The notes under the pieces were generated by a model. It was given only the letters and a program-made list of their open reading frames with translations. It made no database searches and was not told the origin of the DNA. A stretch of 6,608 nt of DNA from NCBI GenBank assembly GCA_947442095.1, contig CANEVG010000199.1, positions 1 to 6,608 of the forward strand, read 5' to 3'. A program made the translations under genes and the position numbers. Below, one piece after another: positions 1 to 6,040 of this stretch. This DNA is from Sphingomonadaceae bacterium. Lineage in GTDB: Bacteria; Pseudomonadota; Alphaproteobacteria; Sphingomonadales; Sphingomonadaceae. Position 1 is the first letter of the stretch; every line of letters begins with the position of its first letter.

Positions 1-148
1 AAGTTCGCGCCGCCGTCGTGCGATCCACGCCTTCCACAACAAGCGCCAGCGCCAGCATCCGACGCGCCGCAGAACTATCACGGCTCGCAGAAGCTGCTGC
101 CCGCAAACCTGCCGCGTCCAGATCGTTGCGCACTATCCCAATCGCCAT
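1..148 (-). CDS. IS630-family transposase, N-terminal part (cut by window edge)
   Basis: This would be a cut-and-paste DNA transposase of the IS630/Tc1-mariner type, acting on the ends of its own element. Only the first 49 codons are in the window; the DDE catalytic domain lies beyond the left edge. The reading begins MAIGIVRNDLDAAGLR and continues through AARRMLALAL and EGVDRTTAART, which matches the N-terminal helix-turn-helix region of the IS630 group common in alphaproteobacteria. Two adjacent in-frame ATGs occur, at 151 and 148. I chose 148 because the GGGAGG ribosome-binding sequence on the minus strand (159-154) then sits at a normal distance. Family recognition is from memory of the conserved N-terminus. 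Whether the full gene is intact cannot be judged here. Confidence 0.75.
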   Translation of the reverse strand, partial: MAIGIVRNDLDAAGLRAAASASRDSSAARRMLALALVVEGVDRTTAART

Positions 149-237
149 CATCGCCTCCCGTCAAATGACAGGCCAACGAATCATAATTCCGCGCGTTTGG
201 GAATCCCCAGGCGAGTCAGGGCGTCACACGATTGGTA
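1..237 (-). mobile_element. Partial IS630-family insertion sequence, 5' end
   Basis: The element contains the transposase start plus its upstream flank at 149-237. IS630 elements insert at TA dinucleotides. A TA at 236-237, next to a short run that could be the terminal repeat (GCGTCACACGATTGG at 221-235), is a plausible outer boundary. The opposite end is outside the window, so the inverted repeat cannot be confirmed. The flank also holds an imperfect palindrome, TGGGAATCCCCA, at 198-209, and a minus-strand TATGAT at 185-180 that could be a -10 element for the transposase. The right boundary is an estimate. Confidence 0.4.
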
Positions 238-287
238 TTGAGCGCACGCACCGTCCGCCTTCGAGCAAGGAGTGGCGGAACTAAACT

Positions 288-520
288 TCACATGTAAACC
301 TGACTTGCGTGGTATCGGCTCGCTACCGACGGTCTGGGCGGACTGTGGGACTTACCGGTGGTTCCCGCGTGACACATACGGTGGCAGCTTTTTGCCATTA
401 CCTGACACCAAGCGTTCCGCCTGCTGGCCACCTTTGGATGCAGGAGCCCTTGAGCCTGCCCCGCGCAATGACTTCGAGCAGGCCAGTTATAGCACCTCAA
501 GTGCCATAACCGGCTTGCTA
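288..520 (-). ncRNA. Candidate structured minus-strand RNA, possibly an IS110/IS1111 bridge-RNA region
   Basis: Roughly 230 bp between uxuB and the IS630 element lack a believable protein but are dense in inverted repeats. The strongest hairpin (482-514) is a complete 14-bp stem only when transcribed from the minus strand, where two positions become G-U pairs. On the plus strand the same positions are A-C mismatches. Other possible stems are 382-386 with 393-397 (extended by 380-381 with 401-402), 347-350 with 363-366, 315-318 with 326-329, and a set of competing CCTGC/GCAGG arms at 420-483. IS110/IS1111 elements carry such a structured non-coding segment, which encodes the guide RNA for their recombinase. 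No IS110 recombinase is visible on either side, so this would be an orphan or an element split by the IS630. An unrelated small RNA or plain insertion-sequence debris is also possible. A TTG-initiated frame at 542-288 also exists, but its cysteine- and histidine-rich product looks non-coding. Confidence 0.35.
482..514 (-). repeat. 14-bp hairpin directly downstream of uxuB
   Basis: In the minus direction the arms are GCCGGTTATGGCAC and GTGCTATAACTGGC, closed by the loop TTGAG. All 14 positions pair in RNA, two of them as G-U wobbles. The structure begins 25 nt after the uxuB stop. No run of U residues follows, so it is not a typical intrinsic terminator, although it could still protect the 3' end of the uxaC-uxuB mRNA. 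It may instead be the first hairpin of the candidate RNA described for this region. Confidence 0.7.
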
Positions 521-538
521 GAAGTCCCTTCGCTGCGA

Positions 539-1915
539 TCAAGCAAGGCGAGATACGATGGCCGTTCTTTCGGTCTCACTAGGGACCCAGGCGGAGGCTA
601 AATGGCCGTTTGTACCGAATAGTGCCGTGACCGGATTGTCCGTCTGCACTGCCGTCTGCAAGTCCAGCACCATGGGATCATCGACTCGCCCATTCACTCC
701 GCGCAGGTGCTTGATCCAGCAGGCAATCCCTTCGAGAATTGACACCGCTTCGCAACCCTGCCGCTGGTTGGCCGCTAACGTTTCAAGCCAGCGCTGCGGG
801 ATCTTCTGGCTACCATCCATGGCGATCTGAATGAGGCGGTGCTGGAGTGCTGGATTGGCAAAGCGCTCGATCAGCGCGTCGGTGTAGGCGGCAAGATCCT
901 GCCCAGGCGCGGCGATGATGGTGGGAGCGGCCTCTTCGCGCATGAGTTGCTCGGCCAGCAAACGGATCGCGGGATCGCGGACGGCCTCATGGACGTAGGT
1001 GTGGCCGTGCGAAAGTCCCACATAGGCGAGCAGCGAATGTGCGCCGTTCAGCATCCTGAGCTTGGCGGTTTCATAGGGCTGGACATTGGCGACAAACTGG
1101 GCGCCAACCTTGTCCCAAGCCGGACGCCCGTTTGCGAAGCTATCTTCGATCACCCACTGGCTGAACGGTTCGGTCAGGACCGCGGCTTCATCCCGAAGGC
1201 CGTCAAGTGTCTCGGCAACGGCATCGCGATCATCTGCCGTCGTGGCGGGAACAATTCGGTCAACCATGGTCGAGGGGCAGGTACATGCCGCCTCGAACCA
1301 TGCCAGCAGGGCCGGATCGCAGCGCTTCAGGTATTCGCCCATGAACCTGGTTAGCTGCTTTCCATTTTCGGCGAGGTTGTCGCAGCTCATCAGCGTCAGG
1401 CCGGGCAGCCCGGCATCGCGGCGTCGGCGCAGCCCCTGCTGGAGGTAGTGGTACACGCTCTCGTCACCCGCCAGCGCGGAATCGAGGCTGCCGTCCGCAG
1501 CGCGGCAATAGCCTTTCTCGGTGATGGTGAAGCTGACGATGCGCGTTGCAGGCGCAGCAAGCGCGGCGACCACTGCCTCCGGCTCGTATGGCGCGACTAT
1601 TACGTCTCTTACCGCACCGATGATCCGCGTGCTTGCTGCCCCGCTCGCGCGTTCGGTGACGGTGTAAAGCCCCTCCTGCGGATTCATCAGGTGCGCCACT
1701 TCGCCAGAGCGCAGCGAGACGCCGGTGATTGCCCAGTCGCGATCGCCCGCCGACATGGCGCGATCCGTGTACCACGCCTGATGGGCGCGGTGAAACGCAC
1801 CGATGCCGAAGTGGACGATGCCAGTTGCCTGCGCCTCACGGTCATAGTCGAAGCAGGCGGCGTCACCCGGCGCAAATGTCGCCAGCGCAAAGGGATTGAG
1901 GCGCAGGTCGCTCAC
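539..1915 (-). CDS. uxuB: D-fructuronate reductase (mannonate oxidoreductase), mannitol dehydrogenase family
   Basis: The enzyme is cytosolic and NAD(H)-dependent, reducing D-fructuronate to D-mannonate, the second step of glucuronate breakdown. The 458-residue product has an N-terminal Rossmann segment (GIVHFGIGAFHRAHQAWYTD starts at residue 32), a TEKGY segment near 132-136, CDNLAENG near 178-185, and PSTMVDRIVP near 214-223. It keeps the polyol-dehydrogenase catalytic triad K-x4-N-x2-H as K285, N290 and H293. The start is a GTG at 1915 whose GTGA overlaps the uxaC stop; an upstream ATG at 2023 would run more than 100 nt into uxaC. There is no ribosome-binding site, which points to translational coupling. 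Mannitol or tagaturonate dehydrogenases share the fold, but uxaC and manD as neighbours favour fructuronate. The C-terminus ends at a TGA immediately before insertion-sequence-like DNA, so the native tail may have been slightly altered. Confidence 0.9.
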   Translation of the reverse strand: MSDLRLNPFALATFAPGDAACFDYDREAQATGIVHFGIGAFHRAHQAWYTDRAMSAGDRDWAITGVSLRSGEVAHLMNPQEGLYTVTERASGAASTRIIGAVRDVIVAPYEPEAVVAALAAPATRIVSFTITEKGYCRAADGSLDSALAGDESVYHYLQQGLRRRRDAGLPGLTLMSCDNLAENGKQLTRFMGEYLKRCDPALLAWFEAACTCPSTMVDRIVPATTADDRDAVAETLDGLRDEAAVLTEPFSQWVIEDSFANGRPAWDKVGAQFVANVQPYETAKLRMLNGAHSLLAYVGLSHGHTYVHEAVRDPAIRLLAEQLMREEAAPTIIAAPGQDLAAYTDALIERFANPALQHRLIQIAMDGSQKIPQRWLETLAANQRQGCEAVSILEGIACWIKHLRGVNGRVDDPMVLDLQTAVQTDNPVTALFGTNGHLASAWVPSETERTAIVSRLA

Positions 1916-3324
1916 AGCCGGTAGGCACGCTTCACGAAGTTGTACGCAAGATCGCGGGCCAGTTCGGCTGCTTCCCAATCCTCGATCCTGTGCTCCATCA
2001 CCAATTCGGCAAGAAAGCCGCAATCGATGCGCCGGGCGACGTCGTGGCGGGCCGGGATGGAAAGGAGAGCGCGGGTATCATCGTTGAAGCCGACAGTGTT
2101 GCAGAAGCCGGCCGTCTCGGTGGTCGCACGGCGGAAGCGGCGCATGCCCTCGGGGCTATCATGAAACCACCATGCTGGCCCGAGCTTGAGACACGGATAG
2201 TGCCCGGCAAGTGGCGCGAGTTCCCGCGCATAGGCGCTTTCGTCCAAGGTGAAGAGAATGATCGACAGCCCGGGATGATTGCCGAAGCGATCAAGCAAGG
2301 GCTTCAGAGCGTAGACATAGTCGGTACGCATGGGAATATCCGCGCCCACATCCCGGCCAAACGCCTTGAACAGGCCTTCGTTGTGATTGCGGAAGGCACC
2401 CGGATGGATCTGCATCACAAGCCCGTCATCGATGCTCATCGCGGCCATCTCGGTCAGCATATGGGCGCGGAACAACTCTGCCTCGAACTCACTGAACGTG
2501 CCAGAAATCACAGTCTGGAACAGACGCTCTGCCTCGCCGCGCGAGAGATTGGCAGTCAGCGCGGTGGGGTGGCCATGGTCGGTGCTTGTCGCACCCATGG
2601 AAGCGAAGACCGTGCGCCGCTGGCGATGTGCGGCAAGGTAACCGCTCCAGGTGGTGCAATCCTCGCCGGTGAGTTCGGATAGGCGGTCAATGTTGGTCCG
2701 AAAGCCCCCATTGGGATTGGAGAATTCAGGATCGACGACCGGGTCGGGGCGATAAGCGGTGATCACCTTTCCCTTCCACCCGCTCGCTCTTATTGCTTGG
2801 TGATGCTCAAGACTATCGAGCGGACTCTCGGTTGTCGCGATGACTTCGATGTTGAAGCGTTCGAACAGCGCGCGTGGACGAAAAGCGTCTGTGCCAAGCT
2901 GCCCCGTGATCGTGTCGAAATAGAGGTCGCTGGTTTCCGCATTCAGCCGTACCTCCATTCCGAAGGCCTCGGCAAAGATCCAGTCAAGCCACATCCGAGA
3001 CGGCGTCCCGCGGAACAGGTGATACCGCTCGGCAAGAAGCCGCCATGCTTCGCGGGGATCGGCGGCCGATACGCCGACACCCAAGGCATCCAGCGGCACG
3101 CCTTGCGAGTAGAGCATGCGGAAGACGTAGTGATCAGGCTCCAGCAGAAGCTCGGCTGCGTTGCCGAATTTCTCGTTACCCGCGAACCACGCTGGATCGG
3201 TGTGGCCGTGCGGGCTGACGATCGGCAGCCCGACAACATCTGCATAAAGCGCGCGCGCTAGCGCCCGCGTTGCCGGATCGGCAGGCAACAGCCGGTCGGG
3301 ATGCAGGTCGAGGTGTCGGGTCAT
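1912..3324 (-). CDS. uxaC: Glucuronate (uronate) isomerase
   Basis: This cytosolic enzyme interconverts D-glucuronate and D-fructuronate (and galacturonate and tagaturonate), the entry step of the pathway. The 470 residues equal the usual family length. The metal-site motif SPHGHTDP near residues 37-44 carries H39 and H41, typical of this amidohydrolase-superfamily isomerase. Conserved C-terminal segments include LKLGPAWWFHDSPEG, GFNDDTRALLSI (about 412-423) and the following PARHD. The ATG at 3324 overlaps the stop of the upstream regulator as ATGA, and no ribosome-binding site is visible, so the gene is probably coupled to the regulator. Its own stop overlaps the GTG of uxuB. With only mannonate enzymes nearby (uxuB, manD) and no altronate enzymes, glucuronate is the likely physiological substrate here. 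Confidence 0.95.
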   Translation of the reverse strand: MTRHLDLHPDRLLPADPATRALARALYADVVGLPIVSPHGHTDPAWFAGNEKFGNAAELLLEPDHYVFRMLYSQGVPLDALGVGVSAADPREAWRLLAERYHLFRGTPSRMWLDWIFAEAFGMEVRLNAETSDLYFDTITGQLGTDAFRPRALFERFNIEVIATTESPLDSLEHHQAIRASGWKGKVITAYRPDPVVDPEFSNPNGGFRTNIDRLSELTGEDCTTWSGYLAAHRQRRTVFASMGATSTDHGHPTALTANLSRGEAERLFQTVISGTFSEFEAELFRAHMLTEMAAMSIDDGLVMQIHPGAFRNHNEGLFKAFGRDVGADIPMRTDYVYALKPLLDRFGNHPGLSIILFTLDESAYARELAPLAGHYPCLKLGPAWWFHDSPEGMRRFRRATTETAGFCNTVGFNDDTRALLSIPARHDVARRIDCGFLAELVMEHRIEDWEAAELARDLAYNFVKRAYRL

Positions 3325-4079
3325 GCGACCGACTGGGAATAGCGCTGGCGGCGCGCTTTGGCGGCCAGACGCGCTTCCTCGATCGCACGCTCTTCGGTGG
3401 CGAAGAGCAAGCTGTCGATTACCTGGCTGAGATGTGCACGCATGGCGGCTCGCGCTGCAACTGGATCGCGATTACGCAGCGCGACAAGGACAGCTGTGTG
3501 CTCGTCGACCACCGGCTTTACATTGGCGGTGCGCGCTTTTTCATGGAGCAGAGCGGCCTCGGGTGAGGTCGAGCGCAAGTCCCAGAGGTGTTCGATCGCT
3601 TGATAGATCGCGGTGTTGCGCGTGACCTTTGCAATGGCGAGGTGAAAATCCCGGTCAGCCAGTTCAGCGCCGTTGGCGACCAGATTTTCCTGCGCGATGG
3701 CTGCGACCAGTCTCTCGATCTCGACCAGTTCATCATCCGTGATCTGGGTGGCCGCCAGCGCTGCCGCTTCGCCTTCGAAGATAAGGCGGGCCTCGGTCAG
3801 TTCGAATGCCGTGATGTTGAACCCGGGCACATCTTCCTTGCCAGGCAGGCGGCGCACATACGCACCCGAGCCAACCCTGACCTCAACGACACCCTGCACT
3901 TCCAGCGCGATCATGGCCTCGCGCACAGTGGGGCGGCTAACATTGTACTTGATTGCCAGTTCCCGTTCGGCTGGCAGACGAGCGCCAACAGGGTAGCGGC
4001 CCGACGACAGCTCATCCAGCAGATTGCGGGCGAGGTCTTGATAGAGCCGGTCCTGGCGCTTGTCAGGAGTGTCATTCAT
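3321..4079 (-). CDS. GntR-family transcriptional regulator, FadR/FCD type (UxuR/ExuR-like)
   Basis: This is a DNA-binding repressor-type regulator of 252 residues. A winged helix-turn-helix occupies about residues 10-75, with LPAERELAIKYNVSRPTVRE at 35-54 typical of GntR proteins. The helical FCD ligand domain follows, and its metal/ligand residues appear as D142, H146 (DRDFH), H194 (DEHTAVL) and H216 (RAHLSQV). The ATG at 4079 is chosen because an AAGGGA site precedes it by 5 nt; the TTG at 4103 adds eight residues with no better site. The gene is first in the minus-strand operon and diverges from manD, so it probably controls both directions and itself from the 98-bp gap. By analogy with UxuR/ExuR the inducer could be fructuronate, mannonate or glucuronate. 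That is inference. Confidence 0.9.
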   Translation of the reverse strand: MNDTPDKRQDRLYQDLARNLLDELSSGRYPVGARLPAERELAIKYNVSRPTVREAMIALEVQGVVEVRVGSGAYVRRLPGKEDVPGFNITAFELTEARLIFEGEAAALAATQITDDELVEIERLVAAIAQENLVANGAELADRDFHLAIAKVTRNTAIYQAIEHLWDLRSTSPEAALLHEKARTANVKPVVDEHTAVLVALRNRDPVAARAAMRAHLSQVIDSLLFATEERAIEEARLAAKARRQRYSQSVA

Positions 4080-4177
4080 CTCAATCCCTTTTGGCCTTAC
4101 CAATTATGTTGACAGGATCAACCGATCTGGTCAAGCAGTGTTTATCGCATGGCTTTCGAATTGGCTTGGGGATTCGG
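4080..4177. promoter_or_regulatory. Divergent promoter/operator region between the GntR regulator and manD
   Basis: This 98-bp gap must hold the promoters for both the regulator-uxaC-uxuB and manD-kdgK transcripts. Three small inverted repeats are visible: TTGG-N5-CCAA at 4091-4103, GTTGA-N5-TCAAC at 4108-4122, and ACC-N5-GGT at 4121-4131. A wider pair, TTGAC (4109-4113) and GTCAA (4130-4134), encloses the last two. TTGACA at 4109-4114 is a perfect -35 for the plus strand, but no clear -10 follows at 16-18 nt. For the minus strand, CATAAT at 4108-4103 could be a -10, but the best -35 (TTGACC at 4134-4129) is 20 nt away. The overlap of operator-like repeats with promoter elements fits repression by the adjacent regulator. 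No single site can be assigned with confidence. Confidence 0.6.
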
Positions 4178-5386
4178 ATGAAAATCACCTCCGCACGCGT
4201 CATTGTCACCTGCCCGGGGCGGAACTTCGTCACGCTCAAGATCGAGACCGATCAGGGGGTCTATGGAATTGGCGATGCCACGCTGAACGGGCGCGAGTTG
4301 TCCGTTGTTGCCTATCTTCAAGAGCATGTCGTGCCTTGTCTGATTGGCATGGATCCCCGGCGGATCGAGGACATCTGGCAATACCTCTACAAGGGCGCCT
4401 ATTGGCGGCGCGGCCCGGTCACCATGCGCGCGATTGCCGCCGTCGATATGGCGCTGTGGGATATCAAGGCAAAGATGGCCGGGATGCCGCTGTACCAGTT
4501 GCTCGGAGGGCGCAGCCGCGATGGGGTCATGGTCTATGGCCACGCCAGCGGCAGCGACATTGCCGAGACGGTCGAAGCCGTGGGGGCTTACATCGACATG
4601 GGCTACAAGGCGATCCGCGCGCAAACCGGCGTGCCCGGCGTGAAGGACGCTTATGGTGTCGGACGGGGCAAGCTCTATTACGAACCGGCCGATGCTGCGC
4701 TGCCTTCGGTCACCGGCTGGGACACGCGAAAAGCGCTGAACTATGTGCCCAAACTGTTCGAGAAGCTGCGCGAGACGTATGGCTTCGATCACCACCTGCT
4801 CCACGATGGTCATCACCGCTACACCCCGCAGGAAGCGGCCAATCTGGGCAAGATGCTGGAGCCCTATCAGCTGTTCTGGCTGGAAGATTGCACCCCGGCG
4901 GAAAATCAGGAAGCCTTCAAGCTGGTGCGCCAGCACACGGTAACGCCTCTGGCCGTTGGCGAGATCTTCAACACAATCTGGGACGCCAAGGACCTCATCC
5001 AGAACCAGCTGATCGACTATATCCGCTGCACCGTGGTCGGCGCGGGCGGGATCACCCATTTGCGCCGGATCGCGGACCTTGCGGCGATGCACCAGATTCG
5101 CACCGGTTGCCACGGCGCGACCGACCTTTCGCCCGTGACCATGGGCTGCGCGCTGCACTTCGACACCTGGGTGCCCAACTTCGGCATTCAGGAATACATG
5201 CGCCACAGTGAAGAAACCGATGCGGTGTTCCCGCACGACTATCACTTCGACAAAGGCGAGCTGTTCTGCGGCGAAACGCCCGGCCACGGCGTCGACATCG
5301 ACGAGAAGCTCGCCGCGAAGTACCCGTACAAGCCCGCATACCTGCCGGTCGCCCGGCTGGAAGACGGCACGATGTGGAGCTGGTAA
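4178..5386 (+). CDS. manD: D-mannonate dehydratase, enolase superfamily (ManD type)
   Basis: A magnesium-dependent enzyme that dehydrates D-mannonate to 2-keto-3-deoxy-D-gluconate. The 402-residue product fits the ManD subgroup of the mandelate racemase/enolase superfamily and, from memory, is very similar to the characterised Novosphingobium aromaticivorans enzyme. Metal ligands are D210 (LLHDGHH), E236 (FWLEDCTP) and E262 (AVGEIFN). R147, Y159, H212 and H312 (GCHGATD) are also in place, and the C-terminus ends in the characteristic MWSW. The ATG at 4178 gives MKITSARVI, the expected family N-terminus, and is preceded by GGGGA 5 nt upstream; longer in-frame extensions run into the regulator's promoter. 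It replaces the unrelated UxuA dehydratase of E. coli. Low-efficiency ManD homologues (RspA-like) exist, but the complete active site and neighbouring pathway genes favour true mannonate dehydration. Confidence 0.95.
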   Translation: MKITSARVIVTCPGRNFVTLKIETDQGVYGIGDATLNGRELSVVAYLQEHVVPCLIGMDPRRIEDIWQYLYKGAYWRRGPVTMRAIAAVDMALWDIKAKMAGMPLYQLLGGRSRDGVMVYGHASGSDIAETVEAVGAYIDMGYKAIRAQTGVPGVKDAYGVGRGKLYYEPADAALPSVTGWDTRKALNYVPKLFEKLRETYGFDHHLLHDGHHRYTPQEAANLGKMLEPYQLFWLEDCTPAENQEAFKLVRQHTVTPLAVGEIFNTIWDAKDLIQNQLIDYIRCTVVGAGGITHLRRIADLAAMHQIRTGCHGATDLSPVTMGCALHFDTWVPNFGIQEYMRHSEETDAVFPHDYHFDKGELFCGETPGHGVDIDEKLAAKYPYKPAYLPVARLEDGTMWSW

Positions 5387-5387
5387 G

Positions 5388-6037
5388 ATGACGATACGCA
5401 GGACACTGCTCGCTGCCACCGCGGTTATCGCGCTTGCCGGGAACCGCCCTGCTCCGGTTCCGGCTCAAGGCCTCGGCCTTGGTTGGCTGGCGAAGCTCGC
5501 CAACATCGACGCGCGCTATCAGGGCTACAACATCGAGATGGTCGAAGTGACCGGGGGGGCGCTTCTGGGCACCCTATGGCGGCCCAGCCAGCGAACGCTA
5601 TGGCCAGCGTCCGCCAATCGACTTTGCCGATCCCAACTGGTGGCGATGGCCAAGGCGCTCGGGCCTAGCTTTCTGCAGGTTTCCGGCACCTGGGCGAACA
5701 ACACCTATCTGAAAGCCGAAGGCGAACACCTTCGCCTGCGCTGCGGCTTTATGCGCAGTGCCTCGGCGACAGGTCCGGCGGAGTTGCAGTCATGGCGCTG
5801 AACACCGGCGAAGCACCGCAGCAGTTCAGCCTCGGCGGCAACGGGCTGGCCTGGGCCATGACGCGCCAGTCGCTCGAGACCCGCGCCGTACTGACCAACG
5901 GCATAGCGCCCGGGCTTGCGCCGGACGGCACGCCCACTGCACTTGGCGGATCGCCAGTGGTTGGCACGGTTTCCATACCCGGCCCCGGAATCGCAATTTA
6001 CGCGGTCTCCGTTGCTCGCAATCTAGCCTGCCGGTAA
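5388..6037 (+). pseudogene. Decayed secreted glycoside hydrolase, GH79 (beta-glucuronidase/heparanase)-like
   Basis: The intact ancestor would have been an exported hydrolase releasing glucuronate. The ATG at 5388 lies 1 nt after manD, with GGAG at 5376-5379 as ribosome-binding site. A signal-peptide-like N-terminus (MTIRRTLLAATAVIALAG) leads to YQGYNIEMVEVTGG. A seventh G in the run 5553-5559 then shifts the frame. Read one base on, the gene continues RFWAPYGGPASERY then GQRPPIDFADPN. A missing base near 5637 restores the frame, giving LVAMAKALGPSFLQVSGTWANNTYLKAEGE. Near 5725-5740 the homology jumps, in another frame (SPALRLYAQCLGDRSGG, then VAVMALNTGEAP), to a C-terminal beta domain ending at 6037. 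About 650 bp remain where I would expect roughly 1.4 kb, so most of the catalytic barrel and its two glutamates are gone. The GH79 assignment is from recalled motifs and is moderately sure; the broken state is clear. Confidence 0.65.
5792..5801 (+). other. Overlapping stop and start inside the broken hydrolase gene
   Basis: The frame that starts at 5388 ends at TGA 5799-5801. An ATG at 5792-5794, 7 nt before that stop and in another frame, opens an 81-codon reading frame that runs to TAA 6035-6037, just 3 nt before kdgK. Ribosomes ending at 5801 could restart here and carry translation to kdgK. This geometry is seen directly; its use is inferred. No strong ribosome-binding sequence precedes the ATG. 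Confidence 0.4.
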
Positions 6038-6040
6038 GCC

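Noticed and set aside
482..514. Intrinsic terminator for the uxuB operon
   Set aside because: The stem is long enough, but no U-rich tract follows it in the minus direction, so a standard Rho-independent terminator is not supported.
288..542. 84-codon minus-strand frame starting with TTG
   Set aside because: It overlaps the uxuB stop, has no ribosome-binding site, and its product is rich in Cys, His and Trp with no domain-like pattern. The DNA is better explained by RNA secondary structure.
272..601. 109-codon plus-strand frame across the non-coding block and the end of uxuB
   Set aside because: It reads antisense through the real end of uxuB and through the hairpin region; its composition and lack of any known motif give no support.
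1916..2023. Upstream ATG start giving a 494-residue UxuB
   Set aside because: The extra 36 residues lie inside uxaC and do not resemble the family N-terminus. The GTG at 1915 overlaps the uxaC stop exactly and gives a normal N-terminus.
4109..4137. Consensus sigma-70 promoter for manD
   Set aside because: TTGACA is perfect, but the hexamers 16-18 nt downstream (TCAAGC, CAAGCA, AAGCAG) do not resemble a -10, so only the region, not a defined promoter, is reported.
4142..5419. 425-codon open frame on the minus strand opposite manD
   Set aside because: It is the antisense shadow of a fully conserved dehydratase with every catalytic residue in place. Long antisense frames are common in high-GC coding DNA, and its protein resembles no family I know.
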